A stretch of 64,000 nt of DNA from Acrasis kona (Eukaryota > Heterolobosea > Eutetramitea > Acrasida > Acrasidae): the NCBI GenBank assembly GCA_026419775.2, contig JAOPGA020001197.1, positions 1-64,000 of the forward strand. The letters run 5' to 3'. Position numbers and translations under genes: made by a program. Below are positions 10,562 to 19,682 of this stretch, piece by piece. The notes beneath the pieces are model-generated. The model ran no database searches. It saw only the letters and a program-made list of their open reading frames with translations, and was not told where the DNA came from. The stretch's first letter is position 1. Each line of letters opens with the position of its first letter.

Positions 10562-11380
10562 ATGTCGCAACCACAAAACCTCCAAGTAGAGGGTGAACAA
10601 GAAAAAGAGACAACTGTACCACACAGCCCTGTTTTTGTGGGTCAAAATAAAATAAACTTTCCAGTTTACGCTATCAACTCACCCAAATCGCCACCAAACA
10701 AGGCGCGTGAGGCCACAAAGGATCTCTCAACTCTTGGTTACCCTCTTCAAACCAAGTGGACCTTTTGGTTTGACAAGAAAACAACCGCTAGCACGGCGAT
10801 TCCCACAACTCAACGTGAGGCACAAGAACAAACTGCTCAATATAGAAACCAACTGTCAAAGTTGGGATCCTTCGAGACCATCGACCAATTCACCAAACTT
10901 TATGCTTACTTGGCCACTCCCTCGTCTTTGGGGAAGAATGTGAATTATCACATGTTTAGACACGAGATCGTTCCAATGTGGGAGAGTTATCCACAGGGTG
11001 GTTGCTGGATGGTCAAGATCAAGAAGAATGGGGAATTGGTGGACAGGCTGTGGGAACAACTTGTATTCGCTACCATCTGTGAAGAATTCCAGGAACCCAA
11101 TGTTGTCGGCATTGTGTTGAGCATGCGCCCAAGAGAGGATGTATTGAGCGTGTGGAATCGTGACAGCTCCAATCAACGTGCCAAGTTGGCCATCGGGTAA
11201 GTGCACTTACACACACGCAAGGAGTTGTTAATGTTGTTTATTAGAGAGCGTTTTAAGGAGATCCTACATTTAGGTACCCACGTGGTGATTCAATACAAAC
11301 ACAACAAATTATCCATCAAGGATGGTTCAACATTCCGCAACGCAAAGAACTACATTGTTGCTGAGGATCAAGCTGCATAA
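10562..11380 (+). CDS. EIF4E2: Class II eIF4E-like cap-binding protein (4EHP type)
   Basis: 256 residues; exons 10562-11196 and 11245-11380, intron 48 nt. It carries the eIF4E fold: PLQTKWTFWFDKK, IVPMWESYPQGGCW, VVGIVLSMRP and VWNRDSSN. The cap-stacking Trp of the PMWE motif is present. At the other stacking position a Tyr lies in a QYRNQL...GSFETIDQF context, as in class II 4EHP rather than class I eIF4E. Class II members bind the mRNA cap and usually repress or specialise translation. I chose the ATG at 10562; another in-frame ATG at 10514 would add 16 residues. Confidence 0.88.
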
Positions 11381-11407
11381 ATAAAATTGTACATGATTTT
11401 AAACATT

Positions 11408-13322
11408 TCACATTTCTTCTTCCTTCATTCTGCGCAGTATTGCTTCTTGCTTTTGTCTTTCTCTTTGTTCTCTTCTCTCCTTATCTCTTAGATTCTTTAC
11501 GAGTAGCTTCCGTGCTTCGAGCTTTGCACTTTTCACAATGCTTACAACCTCCTCCTTGCTCAAATTGGTTGACAAGCGTGGTTTTGGCATGTGACTCACT
11601 CCTTTCGCGGTTTCAGGATTAGCATTCATTGTTGCAACTACGCCAAGGTGTCGTTGTATATCAATCATTGTTTTCCGAATTCTAGTCTTTAAAAAGGATC
11701 GAAGAATGATATTGAGATTGATGCTGCCATCTTCAATCTGTCTTAGCTCTTCTCTCTCAGCCAATAATTTGAAAAAAACTTCATCGTCATCTGATAAACC
11801 CTTTTTAATTGGCTCTCCCTTCTTTTTCATTTGTATTACTTTATCTCGCCGTTGTTTGTCTTTTTCGTATTTTTTGAACATTTCAGCAACCTTTTCCTCG
11901 ACTGTTTTCAATCGTTTTACAAAGTATGCATCCACTTGCACCTTAAATAATGCAACTATCGTCAGCGTGCGAACTCTGTGAGCTCTGAAAGCTCGTTGTA
12001 TAATAATGACTCTTCTTTTGAAGTTTCTAATCGCCAGAGGTATCCGCATCGTATCAGCCATATCTAAACAAAATTTAACAATTGATTTATTTAGTTTAGA
12101 CTCTCGCTTATGCTTCCACCTTTGTACAGCAGGTGTCAAATGAAAGACCAATCTTGAGATGTTGTAGACGCCCTCTTTTGTATTCATCACTTGAAAATAT
12201 CTATCAATGGGTGTTTCCACAGAAGCATTGATAGTAGGTATGACGACAGCTATTTGGTCGTCCCTTGCTAGAGCTTGGGTATCATATTTATTCTATCACA
12301 TAATTAAACAACATTGCATTAGGATGTTTACTTGTATAGTATGTTGCATTCTATGTACACGACTACCTAAAACAACAAGCAGCTGCCAAGTATTTATTAA
12401 TTGCTGTTGTTGTTCTTCCTTCTCCTTTAATAGCTTTTTGTCTTTTTCAGCAGCTCTCTTTTCTTCATTGATTCTAGCGGCAGCTGTTTCTTGTTCAGCT
12501 TTTCTATTCAATACTTGTTCCATTCTATCTTGCCTTTCTTTTTTCTACCACCATAAGATAATAAAAAATGTGATTAATACTTTTTCTTGTATTAGCTGCT
12601 TCCTCGCATGAGACATGTACCTATTGATTTCATTTTTGTTTCTCTCTATAATCTCGGTCTGACGCACAGGTGGCTGGTAGTCATCGTAAGACTCCTCAAC
12701 AACCTCTTGAGAAGTGTCGTTTGCGCTCTCATCCCCACTACTAGCTGAATTCTCTTCTTGTTCTGTAGAAGTGGTGGGATTAGGGTCATTGATTTTTTTC
12801 TTAGTCGTATTATAGATTTGTACTTTAGCATGTACGTTAGGCCATTTTTTACGTTGTTTTTCGGCGATGAGCTCCTCAGCCGTAATGACTTCTACATTTT
12901 TTTCTGAAACTTCATCATGTATAACTTGATCCCCATCTACTTGTTATTATGACTGAATGTAATTAGATATTGGTACCTTGATCAAGATTTGTCATAAAAG
13001 TGAACTCATTTGACTTTCTCAACTCAATCTTTTTATTTCTTGCATTGTCAAACTTTTCTATCATGATGCTCTGCCTTTTATTTTCCAAAACTGTAAGTTT
13101 ACTAATGTTTTGTCGTTTTTGCTTTTTTATTAACTGGGAAAGCGCACTGGAGACAGTTTCATATCTTTTATTCAACATTGATTGTGTATCGATATCGACT
13201 TCATTCGTCTTCTCTACAAAGCCCAGTGTTGTCTTTCTCCCACTTCCCTTTTCCACTACCTCATCCTTTCGCAACCCATAATCAGCGGTTCTAGGAGGGC
13301 GGTAGTTAGCCCTTTTATTCAT
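11408..13322 (-). CDS. IQ-motif coiled-coil protein
   Basis: 600 residues from four exons: 13322-12977, 12939-12581, 12544-12332 and 12292-11408. Introns are 37, 36 and 39 nt. The protein is highly charged. Exon 3 is a Glu/Lys/Gln coiled coil. Exon 4 has a likely calmodulin-binding IQ-like segment (IIIQRAFRAHRVRTL), then long helices and a very basic C terminus (DKERREQRERQKQ). Such IQ plus coiled-coil proteins are common in cilia and cytoskeleton, but no family is recognised. All joints keep the frame. The start lies 56 bp from the first ATG of the divergent metallophosphoesterase. Confidence 0.75.
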
Positions 13323-13378
13323 TGTAACCGATTGATTTTTCTTGATTGAAGAACTTGTATTACGAAATTGACAAAAGA

Positions 13379-14371
13379 ATGCAAAAATCAAGTATGGCAC
13401 TGTCAACCTTGAAAGTACAGAGAAGATTAATCAATTTGCGCTTGCAATCGTTTAGACATTTGAGGAATGAGCGACGTTACAGTACGATACAATTTAATCC
13501 AGAATCGCCGATGATCAACGATAGAAAATCTATTATTACCAATCTCAATTACATGGGTGATCAAACTAGAGACCAATTAAAATCTGAAACGAAAACTCCT
13601 ATAAGAATTGTCTGCATGTCTGACACTCACAACCTTCATCATGAGGTTGCATCAAAGTTTTCAAGTTTACTTTATGGCGATGTACTGATACATGCTGGAG
13701 ACTTTTCCGAAACAGGAACCATTTCAGAGATTGAGAGTTTCAACTCATTCATTCAATCCGTGAAGAAGAGGTTTCAACACGTAGTTATCGTGGCGGGTAA
13801 CCATGATAAGATGATGGATCCAGATCACAATCCCGATCTAAACACATTTTCAATAAAAGAAGAAAACAAGCATCCTTACCTACAAGATTGCTTCTATTTG
13901 AAGGATTCATTCATAGATTTACACATTCACAGCGGCACCAACATTAAAATGTATGGATCGCCATACACATCATCAAGACCAGCATTTTACACAAAAAAGA
14001 CCAAGGAGAGAAACCAAAAGTGGAAGCAAATAGAGCAAGACGTTGATGTACTAATCACTCACTGCCCTCCAATAGGAATATTGGACCGTACATCTTCTAG
14101 ACATTTAAATGATGCAGAACCTAGGCTATGTAGAACGTGCCGAATAGTCCACTCTGGTGGACATGGTGGTAGCAAGTCTCTTTATAATCAAGTGGTGCAG
14201 AGGATAAAGCCCTCCATTCATGTATTTGGACACATTCATGGCGGACATGGATTTAAACCGTTTACACATGAGGATGGAAAAAGCACGTTGTTCGTGAATT
14301 GTGCAATGAAGAGCGACGTTGATGATGAACCGCTGAATGAGCCTTTGATTATTTACTATGATAAAGAATAA
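13379..14371 (+). CDS. Calcineurin-like metallophosphoesterase (MPPED1/2 type)
   Basis: 330 residues from the first ATG (13379); a second in-frame ATG at 13394 starts MALSTLKVQRR. The first ~40 residues are Arg/Leu/Ser-rich with no acids, like a mitochondrial presequence. The catalytic domain contains SDTHN, AGDFSETG, VAGNHD, LITHCPP and GHIHGGHG, which supply the Asp, His and Asn ligands of the two-metal site. The pattern is closest to MPPED1/MPPED2 phosphodiesterases. The substrate is unknown. The stop codon ends 5 bp before the convergent tRNA gene. Confidence 0.88.
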   Translation: MQKSSMALSTLKVQRRLINLRLQSFRHLRNERRYSTIQFNPESPMINDRKSIITNLNYMGDQTRDQLKSETKTPIRIVCMSDTHNLHHEVASKFSSLLYGDVLIHAGDFSETGTISEIESFNSFIQSVKKRFQHVVIVAGNHDKMMDPDHNPDLNTFSIKEENKHPYLQDCFYLKDSFIDLHIHSGTNIKMYGSPYTSSRPAFYTKKTKERNQKWKQIEQDVDVLITHCPPIGILDRTSSRHLNDAEPRLCRTCRIVHSGGHGGSKSLYNQVVQRIKPSIHVFGHIHGGHGFKPFTHEDGKSTLFVNCAMKSDVDDEPLNEPLIIYYDKE

Positions 14372-14376
14372 AATTA

Positions 14377-14463
14377 TGCTGATGGTGAGGATCGAACTCA
14401 CGACCCTTTGCTAGCTTATTGTCAGCTCATAAGACAAAAGCACTACCTCTGTGCTACACCAGC
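14377..14463 (-). tRNA. Intron-containing tRNA, probably tRNA-Ile(UAU)
   Basis: A complete cloverleaf is read on the minus strand. The 7-bp acceptor is GCTGGTG with CATCAGC (one G-U pair), followed by discriminator A. The D-arm is GCAC/GTGC, the T-arm GTGAG-TTCGATC-CTCAC, and the anticodon stem TTTGT/GCAAA. A 15-nt intron (14413-14427) sits one base 3' of the anticodon, the standard position. Its ATAAG pairs with CTTAT of the anticodon loop, as in real pre-tRNAs. The mature loop would be CTTATGA, anticodon UAU. G at position 37 is unusual for that anticodon, so the amino-acid identity is less certain than the gene. Confidence 0.85.
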
Positions 14464-15131
14464 GACAGAAAGTTTTTAGTTTGCAACATTGCGGTGCAAA
14501 AAATATCATGATTGTAATGTCTTTTTTCTGCTTGTTTAATGTTTTTCAACTCATTTCTCAAGTCTTTTATTACATCTTGCTCATCTCTTATTACATATAT
14601 CGTTCGAACAGCATTAAGCTTATTACTTGACGATATAATTGTTGATTGTTGATCGTGGGGGACTTGCATAAACCTCAATTCATTCTTCAACCCTGTTTGG
14701 TACTTATCGCCAAAATGTGTTCTCCAAAATAGTGCTTGAAATGGTGTGAACACTTTGAAGAGGGGTTCGCAGTCAATAACCAAATCTTTAACATTGATAG
14801 TATTTATCAATTTATCGCTATCCTCATGTCCATAAAGAAGCAGACTTGGAACGGATCCACCCTCGCATGAGATCCTTGATAAAACGTAGGGTGGGTGAAG
14901 TCTGTTGTTTTTCAAAGAGGCATAAGATAGGTAGGCACCTGCAATGGATGAGAACATGAAGAATGTAGGGTGGAAAACTCCTGTTATCGAACTGTATATT
15001 TTGTTGGATGCCAACCAGGTGGCTGCTGTATATATTTGTGTGCGAAAAGCAATGTATTTGTTGATAGTGGATAAAACCTTAAGCGATCTTGTCGTCTTAT
15101 ACAATGTCCTGACCTGCCTTATCTCCTTCAT
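14454..15131 (-). CDS. Hypothetical protein whose stop codon lies inside the tRNA gene
   Basis: 225 residues, ATG at 15131, no intron seen. The N terminus is basic (KEIRQVRTLYKTTRSLK) and could be a mitochondrial presequence. One hydrophobic segment near residues 48-72 may cross a membrane, and the rest is soluble-looking. No family was recognised. The TAG stop (14456-14454) falls within the first ten bases of the same-strand tRNA. The mRNA therefore cannot end before the tRNA, and the convergent gene's stop lies just beyond it. The TatD gene diverges 41 bp away. Confidence 0.65.
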   Translation of the reverse strand: MKEIRQVRTLYKTTRSLKVLSTINKYIAFRTQIYTAATWLASNKIYSSITGVFHPTFFMFSSIAGAYLSYASLKNNRLHPPYVLSRISCEGGSVPSLLLYGHEDSDKLINTINVKDLVIDCEPLFKVFTPFQALFWRTHFGDKYQTGLKNELRFMQVPHDQQSTIISSSNKLNAVRTIYVIRDEQDVIKDLRNELKNIKQAEKRHYNHDIFCTAMLQTKNFLSLV

Positions 15132-15172
15132 GTTGTAACCAAAGATTTACAAAAGAAATCAAAGACTTCGGA

Positions 15173-15994
15173 ATGTTCGACTGTCATACTCACCTTTACG
15201 ATGACCAGTACGCGTTGGATTTAAATCAAGTCCTGGCTCGTGCAAAGGATGTTGGAGTCAAGAAATCGATAGTTGTTAGTGAAGATATGGAAAGCGCGAT
15301 CAAAGTTTTAAAAATGTGTGATAACAGCATGGAACTCGCCGCTGGGATTGGTATTCACCCATGCTCTGTAAACGTAACAGACTACGATAATCAATACCTA
15401 GAAATTAAAACTCTAATAGAACAAAACCACAAAAACATCTGTTGCATTGGTGAGGTTGGTTTAGATTTCACACCAAACATTATGAAATCAGTTTTATGCA
15501 AATTCGGAGCCGATACCACCCATACAATCGATGATTTGAAAAAAGCACAGAGAGAAGTTTTACGATTGTTTGTCGACCTCAGCCTTAAATATGACTTAAC
15601 ATTAAATGTTCACTCAAGAAGTGCTGGACGACCCACCATACAACTCCTAAAAGAGTGTAAAGCTCAGAAAGTCCTGCTCCATTGTTTTGATGGATCTACA
15701 AAAGTCGCAATGGATGGAATACGATCTGGTTATTTCTTCTCTGTTCCTGCTAATGTCAAAAGAAGTAAACAAATGCAAGATTTGGTTGCTGCGTTGCCCA
15801 TATCTCAATTGCTTTTAGAGACTGATTCTCCTGCACTACCCCCAACAATTGACACTTCTCTTGATAAACAAGAAAGAAACGAGCCTGCAAATATTATCAT
15901 CTCCGCAGAAACAATTGCCGAAATAAAAAATATAAGTGTAGATGAAGTGATCAGACAAACCTCCATAAATGCAATAAATTTATTCAAATTGTGA
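15173..15994 (+). CDS. TATDN3: TatD-family metal-dependent deoxyribonuclease (TATDN3-like)
   Basis: 273 residues, one exon. It has the TIM-barrel hydrolase motifs in order: DCHTHLYDD (two metal His), GIHPCSV, GEVGLDF (metal Glu), NVHSRSAGR, LLHCFDG and LLETDSPALP (metal Asp). The length is normal for the family. TatD enzymes have 3'-5' exonuclease or DNA-repair and apoptosis-linked nuclease roles. Human TATDN3 is the closest pattern I know (FDCHxH start, SxGRPT after the His motif). It converges on the next minus-strand gene with 16 bp between stops. Confidence 0.92.
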   Translation: MFDCHTHLYDDQYALDLNQVLARAKDVGVKKSIVVSEDMESAIKVLKMCDNSMELAAGIGIHPCSVNVTDYDNQYLEIKTLIEQNHKNICCIGEVGLDFTPNIMKSVLCKFGADTTHTIDDLKKAQREVLRLFVDLSLKYDLTLNVHSRSAGRPTIQLLKECKAQKVLLHCFDGSTKVAMDGIRSGYFFSVPANVKRSKQMQDLVAALPISQLLLETDSPALPPTIDTSLDKQERNEPANIIISAETIAEIKNISVDEVIRQTSINAINLFKL

Positions 15995-16010
15995 AAGTCT
16001 TCATTAAGGC

Positions 16011-16505
16011 CTACTGCTTTTCTGCATTAAGAAGTATTTTATATGCTCTTCTGCTTTTCCTACTGAAGTACACAGTTTGTCCGAACCCTTCTTTCTTTGA
16101 GGTCATGTCACTAATGGTCAACATTGTTGCTGCTTGTTGAATATCTTTTCCTTGACACTTACTGAGGCACATTGATTTAAATTGATACAAACCAAACAAA
16201 GTAGACTGATTGTGTATAGGACACTCAGATATTGCGATGCTGCACCCGTTTGCTGCATTTTCATAAAGTCCCAAACCATAACATCTTTCACAAAAAACCT
16301 CACACATTGGCAATATGTTATTTATGTAACACATCTTTTTGTCTCTCATATACAGTATCATCTCGTAAAGGAATGCAAGGGACAACTCTTCATCTTGTAT
16401 TGCTTCGCTATCTTCAATCATCTTCGACAGAAGGGCCAGGCGATCACCATCATGTTTCGACCTTAAATATACTTCACACAACACCTGTCTTGAGTTACTA
16501 GTCAT
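16011..16505 (-). CDS. Hypothetical helical protein, possible TPR-like fold
   Basis: 164 residues, ATG at 16505. It is mainly helical, with two rows of paired helices (residues about 40-125) rich in Cys, Ala and Leu, like degenerate TPR or SEL1 repeats, and a basic C terminus. No catalytic motif or membrane segment is visible. It diverges from the ATP-grasp gene over 60 bp. The function is unknown, and I am only fairly sure it is a gene. Confidence 0.55.
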   Translation of the reverse strand: MTSNSRQVLCEVYLRSKHDGDRLALLSKMIEDSEAIQDEELSLAFLYEMILYMRDKKMCYINNILPMCEVFCERCYGLGLYENAANGCSIAISECPIHNQSTLFGLYQFKSMCLSKCQGKDIQQAATMLTISDMTSKKEGFGQTVYFSRKSRRAYKILLNAEKQ

Positions 16506-16565
16506 CTTAGTTGCTGATGTAGGGCAGTTAGATCAAACTTTGTAATTAAAAAATAATCAGCGGAC

Positions 16566-18037
16566 ATGGAGCAAAGCACTCAGCCCGATGCCACAAATAC
16601 AAAAGTGTCACTTGAGCAAAAAATACAAGACTTGAATATTGAACAACAAAATACAAAGGAGGAGGAAGTAAAGCTTGCCGCAGATTATACCTCAGGAAGC
16701 GAAGATGAGGGTGAAGACAACAAGAGATACATTGAAATATCCGTGCCTAAGAGCGAAATTATATATAAACTGAAGCCACAAGTTATTGGAGACAGTGGTA
16801 TTAAATTCTACAACGCTCAAGATCTGGCATACTATGATCGTCTACTCAAGGAGCCACTTTTTACTTTATGGGTTTTAACAGGTATCATTATAATCGAATC
16901 AGCATTTTTAATAAACTTGATAGCCAACGTTAAAAAGTTAAACTATGTAAACAAAAGAATATGGGAGGCAGGTTGGCGTAACAACATTCAAGTGCGCCTT
17001 CTTGAAACCGCAAAATTCGACTTAATTGTATCACAAGAAGGTGTTGCTGATTTATTGTATGACGGTAAACCTATCAAGGCCCCCGATGCAGTGCTACCGC
17101 GTCTTGGTGCCAACATTGACTATTTCGGAATGGCTGTCGTTAGACAATTAGAGAAGTTAAACATTCTAGTTCTGAACTCTATTGAAGTAAGTACCTTGTT
17201 AACTGATTCATCATAATGATCATAGTCCATTGACATTTCAAAAGACAAACTATACACTCTTCAAGAACTAGGAGCACACAGCTTACCATTCCCAAAAACA
17301 ATGATTGCAAGGTTTCCCATTGATCTTGACTCCATCGAAAGAGAATTCTCCTATCCAATCATTTTAAAGAAGTCCTCTGGTTCTCAAGGGAAAGGTGTCA
17401 TGTTGGTCCAGAACAGAGAGTCGCTCAATGACATTAGTGAGATGATTGACACCACCAAACCGCTTATCTTCCAAGAATACATTTCAGTCAGCAGAGGTAG
17501 AGATCTGCGAGTGTTTGTGATTGGCGGAAAGGTTATTGGTGGAATGATGAGAGTTGCCAAGAAAGGTAAATGTTTAATGTTTGACACTACTCACAAATAT
17601 TAGGGTTCAAAGCCAACTTTTCTCAGGGTGGGTACGTCAAACCAGTCAAGCTCTCCGCAGCCGTAGAGTGGTTAGCGATTGAGTCTTCAAAGTTATGTAA
17701 ACTTGACATTGCTGGAGTGGACATATTGATTGACCAGGACACATACAAAATATGCGAGATCAACTCTTCACCCGTAAGTAACAATAACAACAGCAATATT
17801 AACTTTCAGGGGTTCCAAGGGTTTGAACTTGCCACCAGCATAGATGTTCCAGAAAAGATGTTTGATTTTATAAAGCTTAGGTTGGGACTGTGGAGAAAGA
17901 CACAACAACCATCCACTCCGAGACATATGGTTACTATTCCCATTCAGGCAGAACATTTGTTGGTGAACATTCCAAAAGGATCTAATGATGTTGAACAAAG
18001 TCCAAGGACCCCAAACGAGCATGTCGAGAAAAAGTAA
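16566..18037 (+). CDS. RimK-like ATP-grasp ligase (alpha-L-glutamate ligase type)
   Basis: 438 residues from five exons: 16566-16881, 16924-17186, 17226-17565, 17604-17773 and 17810-18037. Introns are 42, 39, 38 and 36 nt. Residues 1-95 are an acidic leader. The ligase begins LWVLTANVKKLNYVNKRI, like the RimK N-terminal domain. It then has KKSSGSQGKGVMLV (ATP-binding Lys and glycine loop), IFQEYI, GRDLRVFVIGGKVIGGMMR and a metal-binding end CEINSSPGFQGFE. RimK ligases add glutamate or a related amino acid to an amine acceptor. Introns 1 and 4 have lengths divisible by three and no in-frame stop; unspliced, intron 1 mimics a transmembrane segment. The acceptor substrate is unknown. Confidence 0.88.
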
Positions 18038-18057
18038 TAATGAATTGTACATGTTTT

Positions 18058-18489
18058 TTAATTAGTTCTTTGTTCCATTTCTATGTCTTCTTCTTCCATC
18101 TCTTTCTCAATCTCCTCCTGTGTCCTTCGCCTTTGATTAATTTTAACTTTGAAAACACTTTCGCCCAGTAATTCTTCTTCAATCTGTTTGAAAGTCCTTT
18201 CAGCATTTTGTGCGTCTGCGACCTCTCTTTGTAGATTAGCCACGACAGGATTCTTTTGGATGATCTTGTCAAGTATGAAACTCTTATTTTTCGATATTTT
18301 CTTTCCAAAATGTGCTACTTGAACTTCATCGCCAACATGAGTCTCTTCGTTTGGGTCGTGAAAGAATAATTTCGACTGTCTGGTAATCCATATTTTGTAT
18401 TTCGGTACATAGACTGGTGTTGATATACGAATGACGCCTGTTTTTTGCATCTTGCGCGATAGCACACGTCCAACATACATGTTCACCAT
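18058..18489 (-). CDS. Mitochondrial small-subunit ribosomal protein uS17
   Basis: 143 residues. It shows the uS17 OB-fold signature: GRVLSRKMQKTGVIRI, KYKIWITRQSKLFFHDPNE, VGDEVQVAHFGKKISKNKSF. The C terminus adds a charged helix (QRRRTQEEIEKEMEEE) absent from bacterial S17 and common in mitochondrial forms. An ATG at 18480 is an alternative start, three residues in. It converges with the ATP-grasp gene, with stops 20 bp apart. An organellar role is inferred from sequence type; no cleavable presequence is obvious. Confidence 0.85.
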   Translation of the reverse strand: MVNMYVGRVLSRKMQKTGVIRISTPVYVPKYKIWITRQSKLFFHDPNEETHVGDEVQVAHFGKKISKNKSFILDKIIQKNPVVANLQREVADAQNAERTFKQIEEELLGESVFKVKINQRRRTQEEIEKEMEEEDIEMEQRTN

Positions 18490-18728
18490 GTTGTGTTTGT
18501 GTAAATCTGGTTGATTTGGTTACAACAATTTCATACTGAGAAGACTCCTCAGTATCAGGTTCATGATACAACGAAGACAAATTTACACATAAAAAGTACA
18601 TTTTGAATGAAGTAAATATCATTTAATATGAGCCCATCATGTTCAATCACATGGATTTGAGCGTAATAATTATATAATCACCAATACCGTGCGGTTCACA
18701 AGCTAAAATTTTGCAATTCAAAAATCAC

Positions 18729-19610
18729 CTATTTGTTGATAATGAGGTGATCCCCCTCTTCATTAATCCCCAAGTATTGAGGTTTAAAAATTTTGCCCTT
18801 TGCCCACAATAGTGCATTCTGTGCAGCATCAGGATGGTCACCCCTTAAATGATGAATGTAGTAAAGCAGGGTACCAACGCACAAACAACCACCTATAACA
18901 TTTCCAATGGTCACAGGGATTAGATTGTGCAGTATAAACTTTCCCCAACTACCCTCTGCTCCATAAAACAGTCCTAGTGGTATGTAGAAACAGTTGGCAA
19001 TACAATGTTCAAATTCACAAACCACAAAAATATAAATCGGACCCCATACCCCCGCACATTTACCCACAATATCATTCGCTGAGGCTGCACAAAAAACTGC
19101 AACATTCACTAGGAAATTAGCCATGATGCCACTTATAATTTTCTTATAAAAATCTCCTTGCATTTTCTTTACTGCGATATCCTTTGCAATGTTCACCCAG
19201 TAATCATCTCCTGAACTCACGTAGTATACAAAAATGTAGGCAAACATGATTGCGCCGACTGCATTTGAAATAAAACTCAAAAACATTAACTTTAAAAATG
19301 GAAGTGCTTGTACTTTTCTTGACAATAGACCAGCAGTCGCTGCAGATTGCATTCCTGTGAACAAATCTGAGCCAGTGAATAATATCATAACTAGCCCTAT
19401 TGGGAATGTAAGACCACTTATTATCTGCCTAGTGCCAGGTGAGATGTCTGGAATGTTACCACCTGTAGCCAAGCATCCGAAACCTCCAAGCCCGGCGAAC
19501 CAACCAGCGAGCACTCCAAGCAATATACATTGATCCACTGTTTGTTTGGTCTTGTCTCGTCCATTGGATTCAAGTTCTAACACGGTGTCTAAGGGTGATT
19601 TAAAAGACAT
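18729..19610 (-). CDS. Formate/nitrite transporter (FNT) family channel
   Basis: 293 residues with six hydrophobic helices. The diagnostic FNT regions are present: LFTGSDLFTGM (first broken helix), EFEHCIANCFYIPLG (central-pore His) and LIPVTIGNVIGG (second broken helix). FNT pentamers pass formate, nitrite, hydrosulfide or lactate with protons. In anaerobic or facultative protists they usually export acidic end products; the ion here cannot be told from sequence. There is no intron. It sits in tandem with the LURP-like gene, 72 bp apart. Confidence 0.92.
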   Translation of the reverse strand: MSFKSPLDTVLELESNGRDKTKQTVDQCILLGVLAGWFAGLGGFGCLATGGNIPDISPGTRQIISGLTFPIGLVMILFTGSDLFTGMQSAATAGLLSRKVQALPFLKLMFLSFISNAVGAIMFAYIFVYYVSSGDDYWVNIAKDIAVKKMQGDFYKKIISGIMANFLVNVAVFCAASANDIVGKCAGVWGPIYIFVVCEFEHCIANCFYIPLGLFYGAEGSWGKFILHNLIPVTIGNVIGGCLCVGTLLYYIHHLRGDHPDAAQNALLWAKGKIFKPQYLGINEEGDHLIINK

Positions 19611-19682
19611 TTTATCTGACTTTGGTCAAAGTATTTTGTAATGATTTTATTTATAAAACAATATTTATGTTCAACAAGCTAT

